64,000 bases of DNA, taken from positions 434,001 to 498,000 of the forward strand of contig JAMZAV010000156.1 in the NCBI GenBank assembly GCA_024449915.1, written 5' to 3'. Each line of letters starts with the position of its first letter. The first letter of the stretch is position 1. The notes below the pieces were generated by a model, which saw only the letters and a list, made by a program, of their open reading frames with translations, made no database searches and was not told where the DNA came from. The DNA comes from Sweltsa coloradensis (taxonomy: Eukaryota > Arthropoda > Insecta > Plecoptera > Chloroperlidae). Position numbers and translations under genes: made by a program. Positions 22,639-34,253 of the stretch are shown piece after piece.

Positions 22639-23812
22639 ACTAGGAAGCTTCGCAAACGCTTTTTCAGGCGCGTTGTTGGATGAGCGTAATTGGTGCATTG
22701 AGCTGTCATGTGTTAGGCAGACTTTCTGTTCTCTTGTAAAAAAATCATAACAATCGGATAAAGCATGTAGGTGTTATATGTCAAAGAATTTTTTTTGTAA
22801 ATTGAAAAAAATCGTAAAATTGCGATTTTTATGAAAAATAATTTTTCGATTGCGTTCAAATTTCACATGAATATAAAAAATCATTGCAATCGGATAAAGC
22901 ATGTAGGTGTAATAAGTCAAAGAAATGTTTTTTTTTAAATCGAAAAAATCGTCAAATTGTGATTTTCAAGAAAAATTATTTTTCGATTGCACTCAAATTT
23001 CACTCAAATATATAAATAAATAAAATAAAGATTCTGTGCAAAAATCATTACAATAGGGTAAAGTATAATAGGTGTTATAAGTCGAAGAAATTTAAAAAAA
23101 TCGAAACAAATCGTAAAATTGCGATTTTCATGAGAAATAATTTTTCGATTAAATAAATAAATAAATAAATAAATTTTATTTAGAGTCTACCCACTCAGTT
23201 ATATAACTGATTTTCAGTGGGGGACTTTAAATCAAAGCGACCAAGCCAACCCTGCAGGCCCCGACGCAATCGACGAGTGAGCGATAACCAACCAAAGATC
23301 GATATTTTTAATAGGAAATATAGCAATCAGTGGTATGGACAGTGCGAACACCCGCGAATCAACGCCAGAATCAACAAGGCCGATTCAGAACAACTCTGAA
23401 ATTTATTATGTGCTTCGTTGCTAGGACGGCTCCAAAGTCACCGTTTACAAACTCCTAAGACAAGAACTGATGGACTTAAGTCCAAATCAGAAGTTAAAAA
23501 ACTTCTGACTTTAGCGGGAATCGAACCCTGGACCTTCTGCATTGGAAGCAGATACGCTAACCACAAGACCAACGAGCCAATTTTTTACGAGCCACAATTG
23601 CGCTCAAAAACGTGGCAGTTCTAAGTGCAGAGATATTTCAAAGGTCTTTAGAAAATTTTATCGCAATTGGAGTATCGGTTTAGCCGGAATCGTGTTAACA
23701 AACTCACAAAAATACAAACAGAAAAAGGGGGAAAAAAGAAAAAAGAAAAGAAAAACATTCCGGATTTTTTTCTGCAGTGTAGTGAAATGGAATCTTCGCT
23801 TCGCTCATCCAA
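22639..23812 (-). mobile_element. Family C Helitron-like element (copy 1) with nested SINE
   Basis: On the minus strand it starts TTGGATGAGCGAAGCGAAG, then ATTCCATTTCACTACACTG. It ends GCTCATCCAACAACGCGC ... GAAGCTTCCTAGT. Head and tail match family A but the body is different. It is built from about three diverged units of 130-160 bp, each with CGTAAAATTGCGATTTT, ATTTTTCGATTGCG and GGATAAAGCATGTAGGTG. A SINE (23151-23579) interrupts it. Confidence 0.75.
23151..23579 (-). repeat. tRNA-derived SINE, family S1, inserted in family C
   Basis: The minus strand begins TGGCTCGTTGGTCTTGTGG, then an arm TCTGCTTCCAATGCAGA and GTCCAGGGTTCGATTCCC. This is a recognisable tRNA-like head with an apparent CCA anticodon loop. 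The body ends with AGTCCCCCACTGAAAATCAG, TGGGTAGACTC and an (ATTT)n tail. The open frames on the plus strand are shadows. Confidence 0.85.
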
Positions 23813-23815
23813 TAA

Positions 23816-24015
23816 AGTATAAATGATAGGGTTTTGAGTTTAGTTGGAATAAGGGTGCGTCAGTTGTAAGGCTATTATGCGCCACTAGCCTATAGGCTAG
23901 GGAGAACAAACCATGCTGGATCCAGCCCTAGGTAGGGGGAAGAAAGGGAATGTTCCCGGGTACTCAACACACGGCTCACTCACTCGTCTAACAACGACTT
24001 TGGCGTTTTTCTAGT
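23816..24015 (+). mobile_element. Family B element, right part only (copy 3)
   Basis: Matches the right two thirds of 225-505: GATAGGGTTTTGAG, GCGCCACTAGCC, GTAGGGGGAAGAAAGGGAAT, CTCACTCACTCGTCTAACAA and an end GTTTTTCTAGT. The left arm is absent and replaced directly by the head of the family C element, indicating a breakpoint at 23813-23816. Confidence 0.75.
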
Positions 24016-24136
24016 TATGTGTAATCAATAATTATTTATAATTATGTATCTAATTATTTAGGATGAAGACTTGAGATCAGTTGAAAAATAAAAAAACGTG
24101 TAGTTGTTACCATAAGAATAAATTATATAGACATTG

Positions 24137-24514
24137 GACATGAATGAGCCACGAGAGTGTTTTTTACCACTTAAATATCACATGCAGCAGTTTCTTTCTG
24201 CGTTTAATCTATTTATTTATTAGTTAAGTACTATATTGGCCTACATCAATTTAAATATGCATCCCACTTTTTGACCCTTGTAACGGTCATAATTAATCAC
24301 TAAAAGGGTAGGGGTGGATTAGCCGATTAATCTACAGCCATTCTTATAATTAATGTTTATGACCGTTACAAGTTTCAAAAAGTAAAATGCACATACAAAT
24401 TAATGTAGGCCGATATAATTACTAACTAATAAATAAATAGACTAACCGCAGAAAGAAACTGCTGCATGTGATATTCAAGTGGTAAAAAAGACTCCCATAT
24501 GGCTCATTCATGTC
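24137..24514. repeat. 378-bp long palindrome (fold-back element)
   Basis: Arms of about 160-170 bp run from GACATGAATGAGCC to GGCTCATTCATGTC with high similarity: CACATGCAGCAGTTTCTTTC against GAAAGAAACTGCTGCATGTG, and TGTAACGGTCATAATTAAT against a diverged inverse. The centre is about 50 bp. No ORF and no clear target duplication. Confidence 0.85.
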
Positions 24515-24684
24515 AAATGCTAATAATACCAATACGCAATAGTAATGACAATAATTTAAGTGTATGCTTATTATGGCTGTAACGGGTAATATGATAGGCG
24601 TTAAAGAGGAAAAAAGAAATATTATAGCCAATCCTTGCAGGCTGTAGCATCTGTAGATACAGAGAAAGTATGAAAAACAGAACA

Positions 24685-25240
24685 GAAAAAATCGTAAAAT
24701 TGCGATTTTCATAAGAAATAATTATTCGATTGCGCTCAAATTTAACACGAATATAATAATTCGTAAAATTAAGGTTCTGTGAAAAAATCATTACAATAGG
24801 ATAAAGCATGGAGGTGTTATAAGTCAAAAAATTGTTTAAAAAAATAAAAAACCGTAAAATTTCGATTTTCATAAGAAATAATTTTTTGATTACGTTCAAA
24901 TTTCACACGAATATCTAAATTCGTAAAATTAAGGTTCTGTGAAAAAATCATTAAAATCGGATAAAGTATGTAGGTGTTATTAAGTCGAAGAAACTTTTTA
25001 AAAATCGAAAAAAAATCGTAAAATTGCGATTTTTATGAGAAATAATTTTCCGATTGCGCTCAAAAACGTGGCAGTTCTAGTTCAGAGATTTCGAACGTCT
25101 CCAGAAAATTTCATCGCAATTGGAGTATCGGTTTAGCCGGAATCATGTTAACAAACACACAAAAATAAAAACAGAAAAAAAGACATTCCGGATTTTTTTC
25201 TCCAGTGTAGTGAAATGGAATCTTCGCTTCGCTCATCCAA
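24685..25240 (-). mobile_element. Family C Helitron-like element (copy 2, partial)
   Basis: Has three internal ATCGTAAAATTGCGATTTTC-type units, then the GATTGCGCTCAAAAACGTGG body and the GCTTCGCTCATCCAA head end. The CCTAGT end is missing; the 24137-24514 palindrome lies on that side. The minus-strand frames of 96 and 128 codons here are AT-rich shadows of the repeat. Confidence 0.7.
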
Positions 25241-27184
25241 AAATCTTGGAATCGACTCTCCAATCCATTATTTGTGAGGTATTTACTTGGCACTGAGAAG
25301 AATCCAAAGTGAGAAAGGATTACCATTAGTATACCACGCTTGTCCTCGAGTTTAAGTCTAACGGTAGTGGTGCCGAATATACAAATATTCAAATTCTCAG
25401 AAGGCTAGCCTTGTTCCCTTATCCCCAGGGCCACTCAAACCATTCTATACCACCCTCTTTGAAGGGCAATGATAATAGAAAACCGAATGTTAATCGGATG
25501 TCATGTTCGGTTTTTATCGCGAGACGTGACACAAGTAACGGACGGACAGACATAAATGTGGTGCATATAGGGGAGATCTCTTGTTCATAAATATTTTCCT
25601 TGGACCATGTGACAAACTGTGATCTTGAATGTCACCTGTCTGGTCGCTTGTAAGCGATCAAGCCGGTATGAGGGAGTACAAGAACACTACGTCGTGACCT
25701 GGCCCCGAGGAAGCTGTAGCTATTATCAATGCGGCTTAAGAAGCCTGCAGCTTAGCGTCGCCATCTTTGCATCTTGCGTCTTACCTGGTGGATATTAACT
25801 AGACGTAGCTCCCATGGGTCGGCGAGTTCAACCAGGAGTTTAACTCAAGTCAGATATTCTCTACTTGACCTCTCAAAGTTCTAGAATACTGAAAGGCTCA
25901 GTTGTCTGTTAGATTATATGTAAAACATAAGTTTGTACTGACAAAATGAAGAATATAGATAAAATAAATCGTATAGATACACTAGTCACAAGTACTGATT
26001 TTCATGGGGGAATTTAATTTAAAACGACTAATTCAATCTGTACGCGACAACAATCTAAAAAACAATACAAACATTAAGATACGATATTTCAGTATGTAAA
26101 AGCGATCAATCAAATGGACAGATATGATTTCACCGACAGCACAAATCAAAAGACTGGATCGAAACCTATTAGGTACATACAAGAAATAAACATTTCAATA
26201 CTTCAATAAATAGCAAGTCCAACATTAAATATATGTTGTTTGAAAAAACATGCATTAATATATAATGTTCACTCAAATAAGAGTAGGTTAACTTCAATTT
26301 AATACAAAACGTGCCCAATTTTAATTCAATCATTAGATTTTTATCGAAGTTAATAGATTTAAACACCGTAACTGATTTAAGAATCGGATATCATAGTTTA
26401 TTACCGCGCTGTGTGTTCATTGTTAGATTCCATCTTTCCGTCGCTTTTTCTCCGTTAAAATATTTAAAATCGTATTTCCCAAGAAGGAAACTCATCCCGT
26501 ATAAAAATTAAAATATAACAAAAGTTTCCTTCGCTTCCCACTTCATTATTCTCAATTATCTTGATCTTTTATTTCCGGAAAACTTTCTTTCAAACATCTC
26601 AAGACAAATTCCCCCGTTAAACCGTTAAAAGTTAAAGAAGAAAGAAGAAAGTTAAACAGTTGGCAAACCTGTCGGTATTTTGGTGGAGGTGCCGGGTCCA
26701 AGGTTTTACCTTATTAAAAATTAATGTATCCGCCATCTTGTGTTGATCCTTGACGCACTTAACCGTCAATAACGACTGTTTTTGTAGGTTATTAACACGT
26801 GATGAGTTCTGTTTGAAAGTAATGTCTGTTCTGGCCATCACACCTCAATATTCATTGCGTAAAGTTGAGATGTTTAACAGGAAGCGCGCGACTTTATAGC
26901 GGTATGATAGCGTAGGAGACTCAGGGGACGCGCGACGCAGTAAACGAAGCGAAATAATTTATCATATTTCCTTTCAAGTGGTGTTCGTCTCGCCTGCGAA
27001 CCATCTCCGCTCAAAGAATATCAACTCAAACAAATATTTACAGCATCGCTCGCTAACGTCAACTTTATCACGATACCTTTGACTCGGATTAGCCCAACAC
27101 TTTTCCTCCACGGATGAGGCGCAGACTTGAGTTTTTCCGAATGGCTGGTTACAAAACAACTTCCCGAGGGTAAAAACCACCGCC
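25241..27184. other. Intergenic stretch with small repeat fragments
   Basis: A fragment of SINE S1 (minus) is recognisable at about 25975-26050 (GTACTGATTTTCATGGGGGA). A family E terminus lies at 26679-26698. No gene recognised. Confidence 0.45.
26679..26698 (+). repeat. Family E terminal motif
   Basis: Exact TTTGGTGGAGGTGCCGGGTC; no inverted partner recognised close by. Confidence 0.8.
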
Positions 27185-27875
27185 AATAATAAAACCACCG
27201 CCAATATTAAAACCACGTGAAATTACAGGTTTTTAAACGTATCTGAAGAACGGTGCAAAATAACGGAAAAGTGATTAGGGACAGTTTTGTTAGAACTTTG
27301 TCAAGCATGAATAAAAAACCAAAATCAAATAATCTGTACGATATTTAAATTATATTTTCATATAATAATAGTTTTAAAAAACACATTTTCAACGATGTCG
27401 GGTTGAGTGGTGTTATCTACTAGGGCACGAAACAATTTTGTGCCGAGGATGCCTGGATCATCTTCAGCTTCAACCTGCATCTGCTTCTCCACCAGTTCAC
27501 CCCACTCTCTCCTGTCCTCCCACAGCTTCACTTCCATCACCTGGTTCCACGATTCACCTCGCTCTTCTACGTCTCCTTCGAGCAATCTTACCCCCTTTCT
27601 CCTGGTATTCCTACTTTTCTTTCACCTTCCTCCTCTGCTTCGAAGTCGCGTCTTGAGATTCTATCCCCTTCCACCCTCTTTAGATAATAATATGAATATA
27701 ATTAATTAAATTTAAAACAAAAAACTTACTAACTCTCACATTTAAATCATGTATCATGCAGACAGTAGTTATGTCAAATTTAGTGTCCTCTTTCCCCTTT
27801 CCGATATTTTGCAACGTTCTTAAGATAGGAGTAAAAAAACTGTAATTTCGCGTTGTTTTAGTATTGGTTGGGTCT
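27185..27875. mobile_element. Family F TIR element
   Basis: About 690 bp bounded by inverted arms of about 80-100 bp. The left arm has CCAATATTAAAACCACGTGA and AATTACAGGTTTTT ... GAACGGTGCAAAATAACGGA. The right arm is the inverse with AACGCGAAATTACAGTTTTT and GAACGTTGCAAAATATCGGA. A solitary end at 7203 supports mobility. Superfamily not determined; target duplication unclear. Confidence 0.65.
27358..27585 (-). pseudogene. ORF remnant inside family F element, unknown product
   Basis: A 75-codon minus-strand open frame is rich in acidic and basic residues (EERGESWNQVMEVKLWEDRR; GELVEKQMQVEAEDDPGILG) with better coding character than its surroundings. The first codon of the frame is TTG, not ATG, so the true start is upstream or lost. 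It lies between the inverted repeats of family F and may be a leftover of an element-encoded or captured exon. No domain recognised; function not assigned. Confidence 0.3.
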
Positions 27876-28254
27876 TCCGCCTTAATTTTGAGGTCACTTC
27901 ACATAATTCTCGGAAAACCGTCCCATCGCCAAACTAATAGAGTCACAAGACTCAAGTAAACACTGGATTGTAAAGGAAAGCTACATTTATGCTAGTATGA
28001 TATTTAAATTTTAGTATCTACGAAAGCGTTTTCAGCAGGTTTTTTATAAAGTGGTAGTTTTGAACTATATTTTGCGCATGTTTATGAATCAACTAAAAAT
28101 GACATACAAGCATAGATCTTATCTCAATAGACAACTTTGTGTAAAGTACAACGCATAATCTTTGTTATTCGTCCATCAGATCTTGTTCAGGAGAGTATGT
28201 TTTAAGACACCTAACATGGTCCAGATCGGTCTAAAGAGCAGCGGAAGAGCCTTC

Positions 28255-28420
28255 TTAAAACACAGGAAGTTCGCGCATGCGCAACTCGCCCTAGCTGCGC
28301 TCATGAATAAACCAACCCCTCTCCTTGATTAACACGTCGGCGGCGGGGGCGACGCTGTAATCAAACACATCAAAGACAGAGGGCAGCTGCACCGCCCACC
28401 CTGAAGCTTTGACAACACCT
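28255..28420. promoter_or_regulatory. Candidate promoter/CpG island with ETS- and NRF1-like sites
   Basis: ACAGGAAGT (ETS-like, 28261-28269) sits next to CGCGCATGCGCAA (NRF1-like palindrome, about 28272-28284). A CpG-rich block follows (GTCGGCGGCGGGGGCGACGC). This pairing is typical of housekeeping promoters in animals. No gene start is recognised on either side, so it is a candidate only. Confidence 0.3.
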
Positions 28421-28740
28421 TGGACGACTTCCAAGACGAGATACATATTATAAAGACAAGTTGTGATATATGCATGACCTTGTGTGTCTTGCCATAATAT
28501 GAGCTGGGAATTAAGTATACGTCACAGAAATTTAATGGAAAAAGCATATTTTTCTGTAGACAAGTACTTTGGATATTAAAATTTGAAATAATTTAGTTTT
28601 AAAAGTTATTAATTAATCAATTTTAGTACGCTTCATTTATCTTTAATTAACCATCAATCAATAAATTCAATGTTATTCCACTTTATTCAACTTCATAACA
28701 AACATTAAATAATTTTAATGTTAATGTCCTATGTTTACTT

Positions 28741-29107
28741 AAAGGGACTGGGCCATCAAATTCCAACTCGCAACCTTCTCGTGGTTTGGCCCGTGATTAG
28801 GGGAGTTTTACTCTCTGAAACTAATGGCGAGCTCTGGGTCGTCGTCGGGGAACTTTTCCCTTCCCTTTGACTACCTCCCCGACGGCGACGACAATGAGAA
28901 CTTAGACGGATGATGACACAGACGGAGACGACCACGACGTGGGGGAACCCCTGCCCTCCCCCATACGCTTGTGGCTGGTTCTGACCAGCACAGGCCTGTC
29001 CACCCCTTGTCCCCCCGCGTCATCCCTTACGTCCCTCCCTTCGTCTCGATTAGCCAAGTTGCATAAATATGAGACGTTAAGCAATATCCAATCAATCAAT
29101 CAATCAA
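28741..29107 (+). repeat. 3' end of a LINE- or SINE-like element with (AATC)n tail
   Basis: A GC-richer segment ends GAGACGTTAAGCAATATCC and then five AATC repeats. 'AGACGTTAA' plus a short tandem tail is a common form of non-LTR retroelement 3' end. The left boundary is uncertain, and the 65-codon minus-strand frame is not taken as a gene. Confidence 0.45.
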
Positions 29108-30435
29108 AGGGAATATAACCGCAAACAAAAATTTTGCCACATAATCTATAGAATAATATTATACTAAAATGACTGTTTATAAATTACATCTTGTTAATGT
29201 AAATGTACACGTATTTTTTAAGTTTTTGGATCCTGAAATTTGCGGAAATATTCATTTTGGGGAATTACATAAATCGGCTTTAATTTGCTTCTTTTTCGTT
29301 CCATGCAGATATTATAGCATCATACCAATCTAAAATGACCCTTCATAATATCGTGTCTTGAAATTGTGCACAAATATACACTCAAACACGCAAAATATGC
29401 ATTCCGAAATCACACCCCATCTTGGTAATCGTCATACTTTGACCGAACCACTCACCAAAAAAAGAAAACAAAATATAAAATATTTACAGAATAGGTTTAC
29501 GAGTAAGTCAAGAATGGCCAATATGTTTTTTAAGTAAAATCCTCCAAGGTCACGGGGCAAAAAAATCGTCCCCGTGTTATTCCTGTTGGGAGATTTTTGC
29601 CGATGGGACCTAGCTCGAAAATAACAAAGTTTGACATTTTTTCTGGGTCATGGTTAACCCAATGATTTTTCTGTTACTTTGAAAATTCACAACCTGAATA
29701 AAATATATGTTTTGAGTTTAGCAGGTGAATACCCTTTTAAAATTATTGTTTTATATTATTAGTTGAATCTATTTTTGTATTTGATGTTGCTTGATTTGAT
29801 GTGAGATTCCGATGTGTGAATAACAGGATTATACAATTCAATGTACTTGTTGGTAGCATTATGTTTAATAAATATTAAATTATGTTGCGCCTTGTGCTCT
29901 GAGTAGAACAAGCTACAGTGTATATCTATGTGGATGGAGATATTGCCAAACTTTTCAAAAGAACAATCTCAAAGTAAATTGTTTCACCCGTATATTTTTA
30001 GAAACGCGAGTATTTTACGGGCAGAGTTTACTGGTAATCGAGTGAAGCATGGTACGCTGTGAAAATAGCCGTTGTGAAAATATTTTAGAGGTGAAAAATA
30101 ACGTCGTCGCGTTAAATAGAATTGTTATAAAGGGATAAAGAAAAATATTAGAGTTCGTCGGGAATTTAATGAGGCTGAATCAGCTGAGCGCATACGTATA
30201 AAATAGCGTTCGTTTTGTTTAACTCATTAACCTAATGATGAAAAAGTGAGTGTACAAATACCACGTAGATTTTAATGACATTGTGAAGAACAAACCAACA
30301 TTGGTAAACTCTGCGTTTATTTATAAGGCGAACGAAGCGTTTATTTATTATTTAATTTAAATTTTAGTATTTCAAATATTTACTAAACTATTAGTTCATT
30401 GCTGTATCTGCATCTATGAAAGTAGATTTATTTAG

Positions 30436-30497
30436 TTGTCCTCCTTTGTAAATCAATTTTTTAACTGAATAGGATAGACATTAAATAAATAAATAAT
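30436..30497 (+). repeat. LINE/SINE 3' tail fragment (family T)
   Basis: TGTCCTCCTTTGTAAATCAA, TTTTTTAACTGAATAGGATA, then GACATTAAATAAATAAATAA. Confidence 0.7.
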
Positions 30498-32604
30498 AAA
30501 AAAAATAGATATATTATTTTGATGCCAAGATTTTTTTTAGAATAAGCTGGAATCATTGAATAGCTTGCGTCAGTACACTAAAATATACACCAATACGAAA
30601 ACGAAAGCAATTAATAAGTTTGATTCTAAATTTTCCAATATTAATAACTGTGGGCCCCTAAATACATTCTTATACAGCGACTTTATAAACGTTTTCGTTC
30701 GCAGTTTTAAACATTCGATTAAAAATTCTTAATTTATAACTATAGAGATATTAAATATAGTAAAGAGAGTAGAATTGAAATAAATATTGATAAAAATCAG
30801 TGTTTGGATAACGAAATAAAGAGAAAATTTAAAAATTTATTACATCTAAAGAGGCATCCGTAATTCCTGAATGTTTTTTTTTGTAAATCATTTTAAAAAT
30901 CGGAAAAAACTCTGCAATATCACATTTCTCTGAGCTCAGCACACATATAACTCATCCGTTAAACCAACATTACACAAAATAAACATCGCAAAACCAGACA
31001 TTATCGTCATGCTATCCCCCCCCCCCCCTAGTCCATCACACAACTCCATGCGAATAACCGCTAGTGCCGCCGTTCCACAGGCTATTGATTGGCCGGTTGA
31101 ATTCTTTATCAACTTCTGCGAGTGAATTTCAGCCGCTGACCCCGAATCGAATCAACTACTGATAATTGACTTCGTCAACAACAAACCAACATTATTTTAT
31201 ATTTCATTTCGAATTGAAATTTTGAACCGAATACAGGCCAATCTGGCGAAGTAAATTGTGCGATTCATAAAAAATGAACGGCACAAAAACATGAATGTGT
31301 TTTACGATTTGAATGCTGCATTTTGATCGGAATGGCAAATGGTGAAATTATTTTCATTCTGACTGTTAAGAGAAAGCCTATAGAGAAAATATGTCGCCAT
31401 ACCTATTGTATAGTGTACATCATTTTACAGAAGGAGCCAAATGAAGGCTGAACTAAGACAATAGAGAAAGCAAGCAAGATTAATTGTACATTTCTTCAAT
31501 TGGTTTCAATTGTTAATCATTTTTCTTTTATACAATTCTTGTAATATGTATGACTGTATACATCAAATTCAAATTATCTTCTATTTAGCTCAAAGCTATC
31601 TACCATAATGTTTTAATAGATTACATTTAATGATAGAATACGACATTATTTTGTCATGATAATACAAAATGTAACATGTATGATAATATGTCTTATATGT
31701 ATAAAGAAAATGTATTGAATACATTTTAACAAGTTTATTAACATGTTCACAAGTATAACAAGTTAAATAGTTTCGATTTTAACAAGATAATTTGGAAGAA
31801 AGTCTATTTATTTTGGTGTTTAATTATCTGTACTAATAAGTGATGAAACCTGATTTACAAAGCAGGAAGAAAAGTACCAACATTAGCGCACTCTCACTTC
31901 ATTGCAAAATAAGTAGATAAACAGATTTAATTTGCAAACAAGAAAATAATAACCATAAAATAAGTGAACATAAAACAGGAGAATGTACATTCCAACTTAT
32001 TTAATTAAATTGTTAAATGTGAATAAAAAAGCATGTCGCTAAGGGGAAAGAGAGTTAATAGTCAAAGGAGAAAGAAAAAGAAAAAAAATGAAGAAAGAAA
32101 CGGAAATGTATATATTATTAATTTACCGTTGCGTGTTCTCGCTTCCTGACTCAACATGGCTTTCGTCGGCTGTTCATTTATTGAGGTAGCTACGAACACG
32201 CTTTGAAAATATTATTATTTCATGAATTAAGGATGCACCAAAGAAACTCTTAACATTGTAAAAGTGGGGCTTCTTTTATAGTGAACGTTTCAGAAAGTGC
32301 ATGTGTCCGTATTTACTTCCACATGTTGGCAACAATACTTGGTCCTCCCTCGGGCAACTGACGCCTTGCCTTTGTGAGAGGGTGCGTCCGAATTGGCATA
32401 ATATTTATTTATTTATTTATTGGTTCACTCAAATACAGCATTGCTGCCATTTTACATTGGGTTTTAGAATAAAATTAATTTAAAAGCATATAAAATCATA
32501 AAACATATCAAAATCAAAGATATGTATTCAAAATATCAAAATTGACCGACAAGGGGGTTTCACAACACTTCTGCCATCAAGTTTGTTGTTATTTCATCAA
32601 GTGT

Positions 32605-32683
32605 TGTCCTCCTTTGTAAATCAGTTTTTATAACTGAATAGGATCGACGTTAAATAAATAATAATAAATAATAATAATAAAGT
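32605..32683 (+). repeat. LINE/SINE 3' tail fragment (family T)
   Basis: TGTCCTCCTTTGTAAATCAG, TTTTTATAACTGAATAGGAT, CGACGTTAAATAAATAATAA, then further ATA-rich tail. Confidence 0.75.
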
Positions 32684-33317
32684 AGGTAATTTAAATCCTG
32701 TAGTTTCTACCATCAGTAGTTTCTAATAGCGCTTCTCTTGATTCTCCTTTATGTACTTTCTTTCGTTTCCACTTTTATACACACTTGTACTTTGCAGAAA
32801 GATGACTTAAGACATTATAATATTATATTAGTCTTGGACTGCTATGACTTTTAAGGTAGGCCTACATCGATAAAAAAGTAGAAAACTTTTTCCAGTTACA
32901 ACATCAGTTCAATTTAAAAATTAGGCCCATCTATAAATCATCAAAAACTGCCCACTGTATCTTTTACGCTAAGAGCACGAGTCAGTTTCGATTTTCAACA
33001 CTGTCTGCCGTGCTCATTTATAATCCTCCTGACGTCTTCAATAGGGCGATACCATTAATATTTAATCACGCCTTCAAACAATAATCAATAATGTGGTTAT
33101 ATTCCTTGTGTCCAATGCAGCCATCTGATTTGGGGCACGATTTTGGCTTTCCATTCGTTTATTTAGTGGGTGTGGCGAAAATGTATCACAAAAAATAACA
33201 CAATTTGATTTTGAATTGTGTGTCAATTTAATAAGGCTGACATATATATCAGAAATACCATATTGAAAGATGTAGCAAGTTGCAATTATATTATAATACG
33301 ATGCTATACTCTACGCG

Positions 33318-33507
33318 TGTAATCGTGTCCAGCTTGATTAATCGGTGTTTCCTACTTAAATATGCCAGTCTCTAGTTGGTTATTGTTCGCTCGTCGATGG
33401 AATAGGCGCCTACAGAGTTTGCATGGCATGCTTTAAATTAAATGTCCCCTACTGAAAATCAGTAACGTGACTCAGTGGGTAGACTCAAAATATTATTATT
33501 ATTTTAT
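33318..33507 (+). repeat. SINE family S1, 5'-truncated copy
   Basis: Shares TTTCCTACTTAAATATGCCA, GTCTCTAGTTGGTTATTGTT, CGCTCGTCGATGG and CTGAAAATCAGTAACGTGAC, then GTGGGTAGACTC, with copies at 50555 and 23151 (inverse). The tRNA-like head is missing. Confidence 0.75.
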
Positions 33508-33989
33508 CAGTTATTTTGGCGTATGACACGTATAAAACACTACGCCATGCTTTTCACTCTATATGTTTAAACAATTTTAATAAACGTTTGTCACTCTTAT
33601 CCGTATTTCAAATGCACACATAGACCTCTAATTGAACAACCTACGTCACTAAAAACTAATTACCGATGTAATTAAAACCGTGTCACTTAATGGAAGCTGC
33701 ACTGATCCCACATGGGCCCAGTCCATGGTCGTACATGGTAATAGTTCACTTTGACATGCTCATTTATGTGATAGTATCACATTTAATATTAATAATGTGA
33801 CATCTGGATTTTGCGACGGTAACATTACAAAATATTATTAGCATAAGGTCCAGTAATGAGATTTCACCTAGCTAAATAACTTATTAAGGCAATCACCAAT
33901 ATAAAAATTAGGACTTTTAAAATCAGCTTCTTCGCAACAAATAACTTGCTAATATACACATGAAACGGTTGAACCAATAATGTAAAGTA

Positions 33990-34075
33990 AGTGCTTCAAC
34001 CGCGGGGTAGTAAAACCTCGGCAAGAAAAGCCGAGTGATCCGGGTTCGATCACCGGTCGGGAGACTGTTGTTTCA
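33990..34075 (+). repeat. tRNA-like sequence, probably SINE head
   Basis: CAACCGCGGGGTAGTAAAAC, then a strong CTCGGC/GCCGAG stem, then GATCCGGGTTCGATCACCGG (B-box-like). It lacks a convincing acceptor stem and is followed by SINE-like sequence and a CACACG microsatellite, so I do not call a functional tRNA. Confidence 0.4.
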
Positions 34076-34110
34076 TCCTTAGCCTTGCAACACGCTCTCG
34101 ACTGACAGTA

Positions 34111-34159
34111 ACACGCACACGCACACGCACACGCACAAGCACACGCACACGCACACGCA
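34111..34159 (+). repeat. (CACACG)n microsatellite
   Basis: About eight ACACGC hexamers with one ACAAGC variant. Confidence 0.95.
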
Positions 34160-34232
34160 AGGTACGACATGACTGTAATGTTTAAGCAGATATATTGTTT
34201 TTCTGAATAGATATATTGTGAAAAAAGAGAGA

Positions 34233-34253
34233 GACCCGGCACCTCCACCAAAA
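34233..34253 (-). repeat. Family E terminal motif
   Basis: GACCCGGCACCTCCACCAAA, exact. Confidence 0.8.

Larger units (their letters stand above)
29108..33317. other. Long AT-rich intergenic stretch
   Basis: No gene recognised over about 4.2 kb. It contains only two family T tails (30436, 32605), an (ATTT)n run at about 32403 and a poly-C at about 31016. Confidence 0.55.

Noticed and set aside
24422..24899. 96- and 128-codon hydrophobic minus-strand ORFs
   Set aside because: AT-rich readings of the palindrome and of family C tandem units.
33990..34075. Possible tRNA gene
   Set aside because: Has a B box and one good stem but no acceptor stem, and continues into SINE-like sequence.
34111..34159. 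CRISPR-like short repeats
   Set aside because: A simple CACACG microsatellite with no spacers; the genome is eukaryotic.
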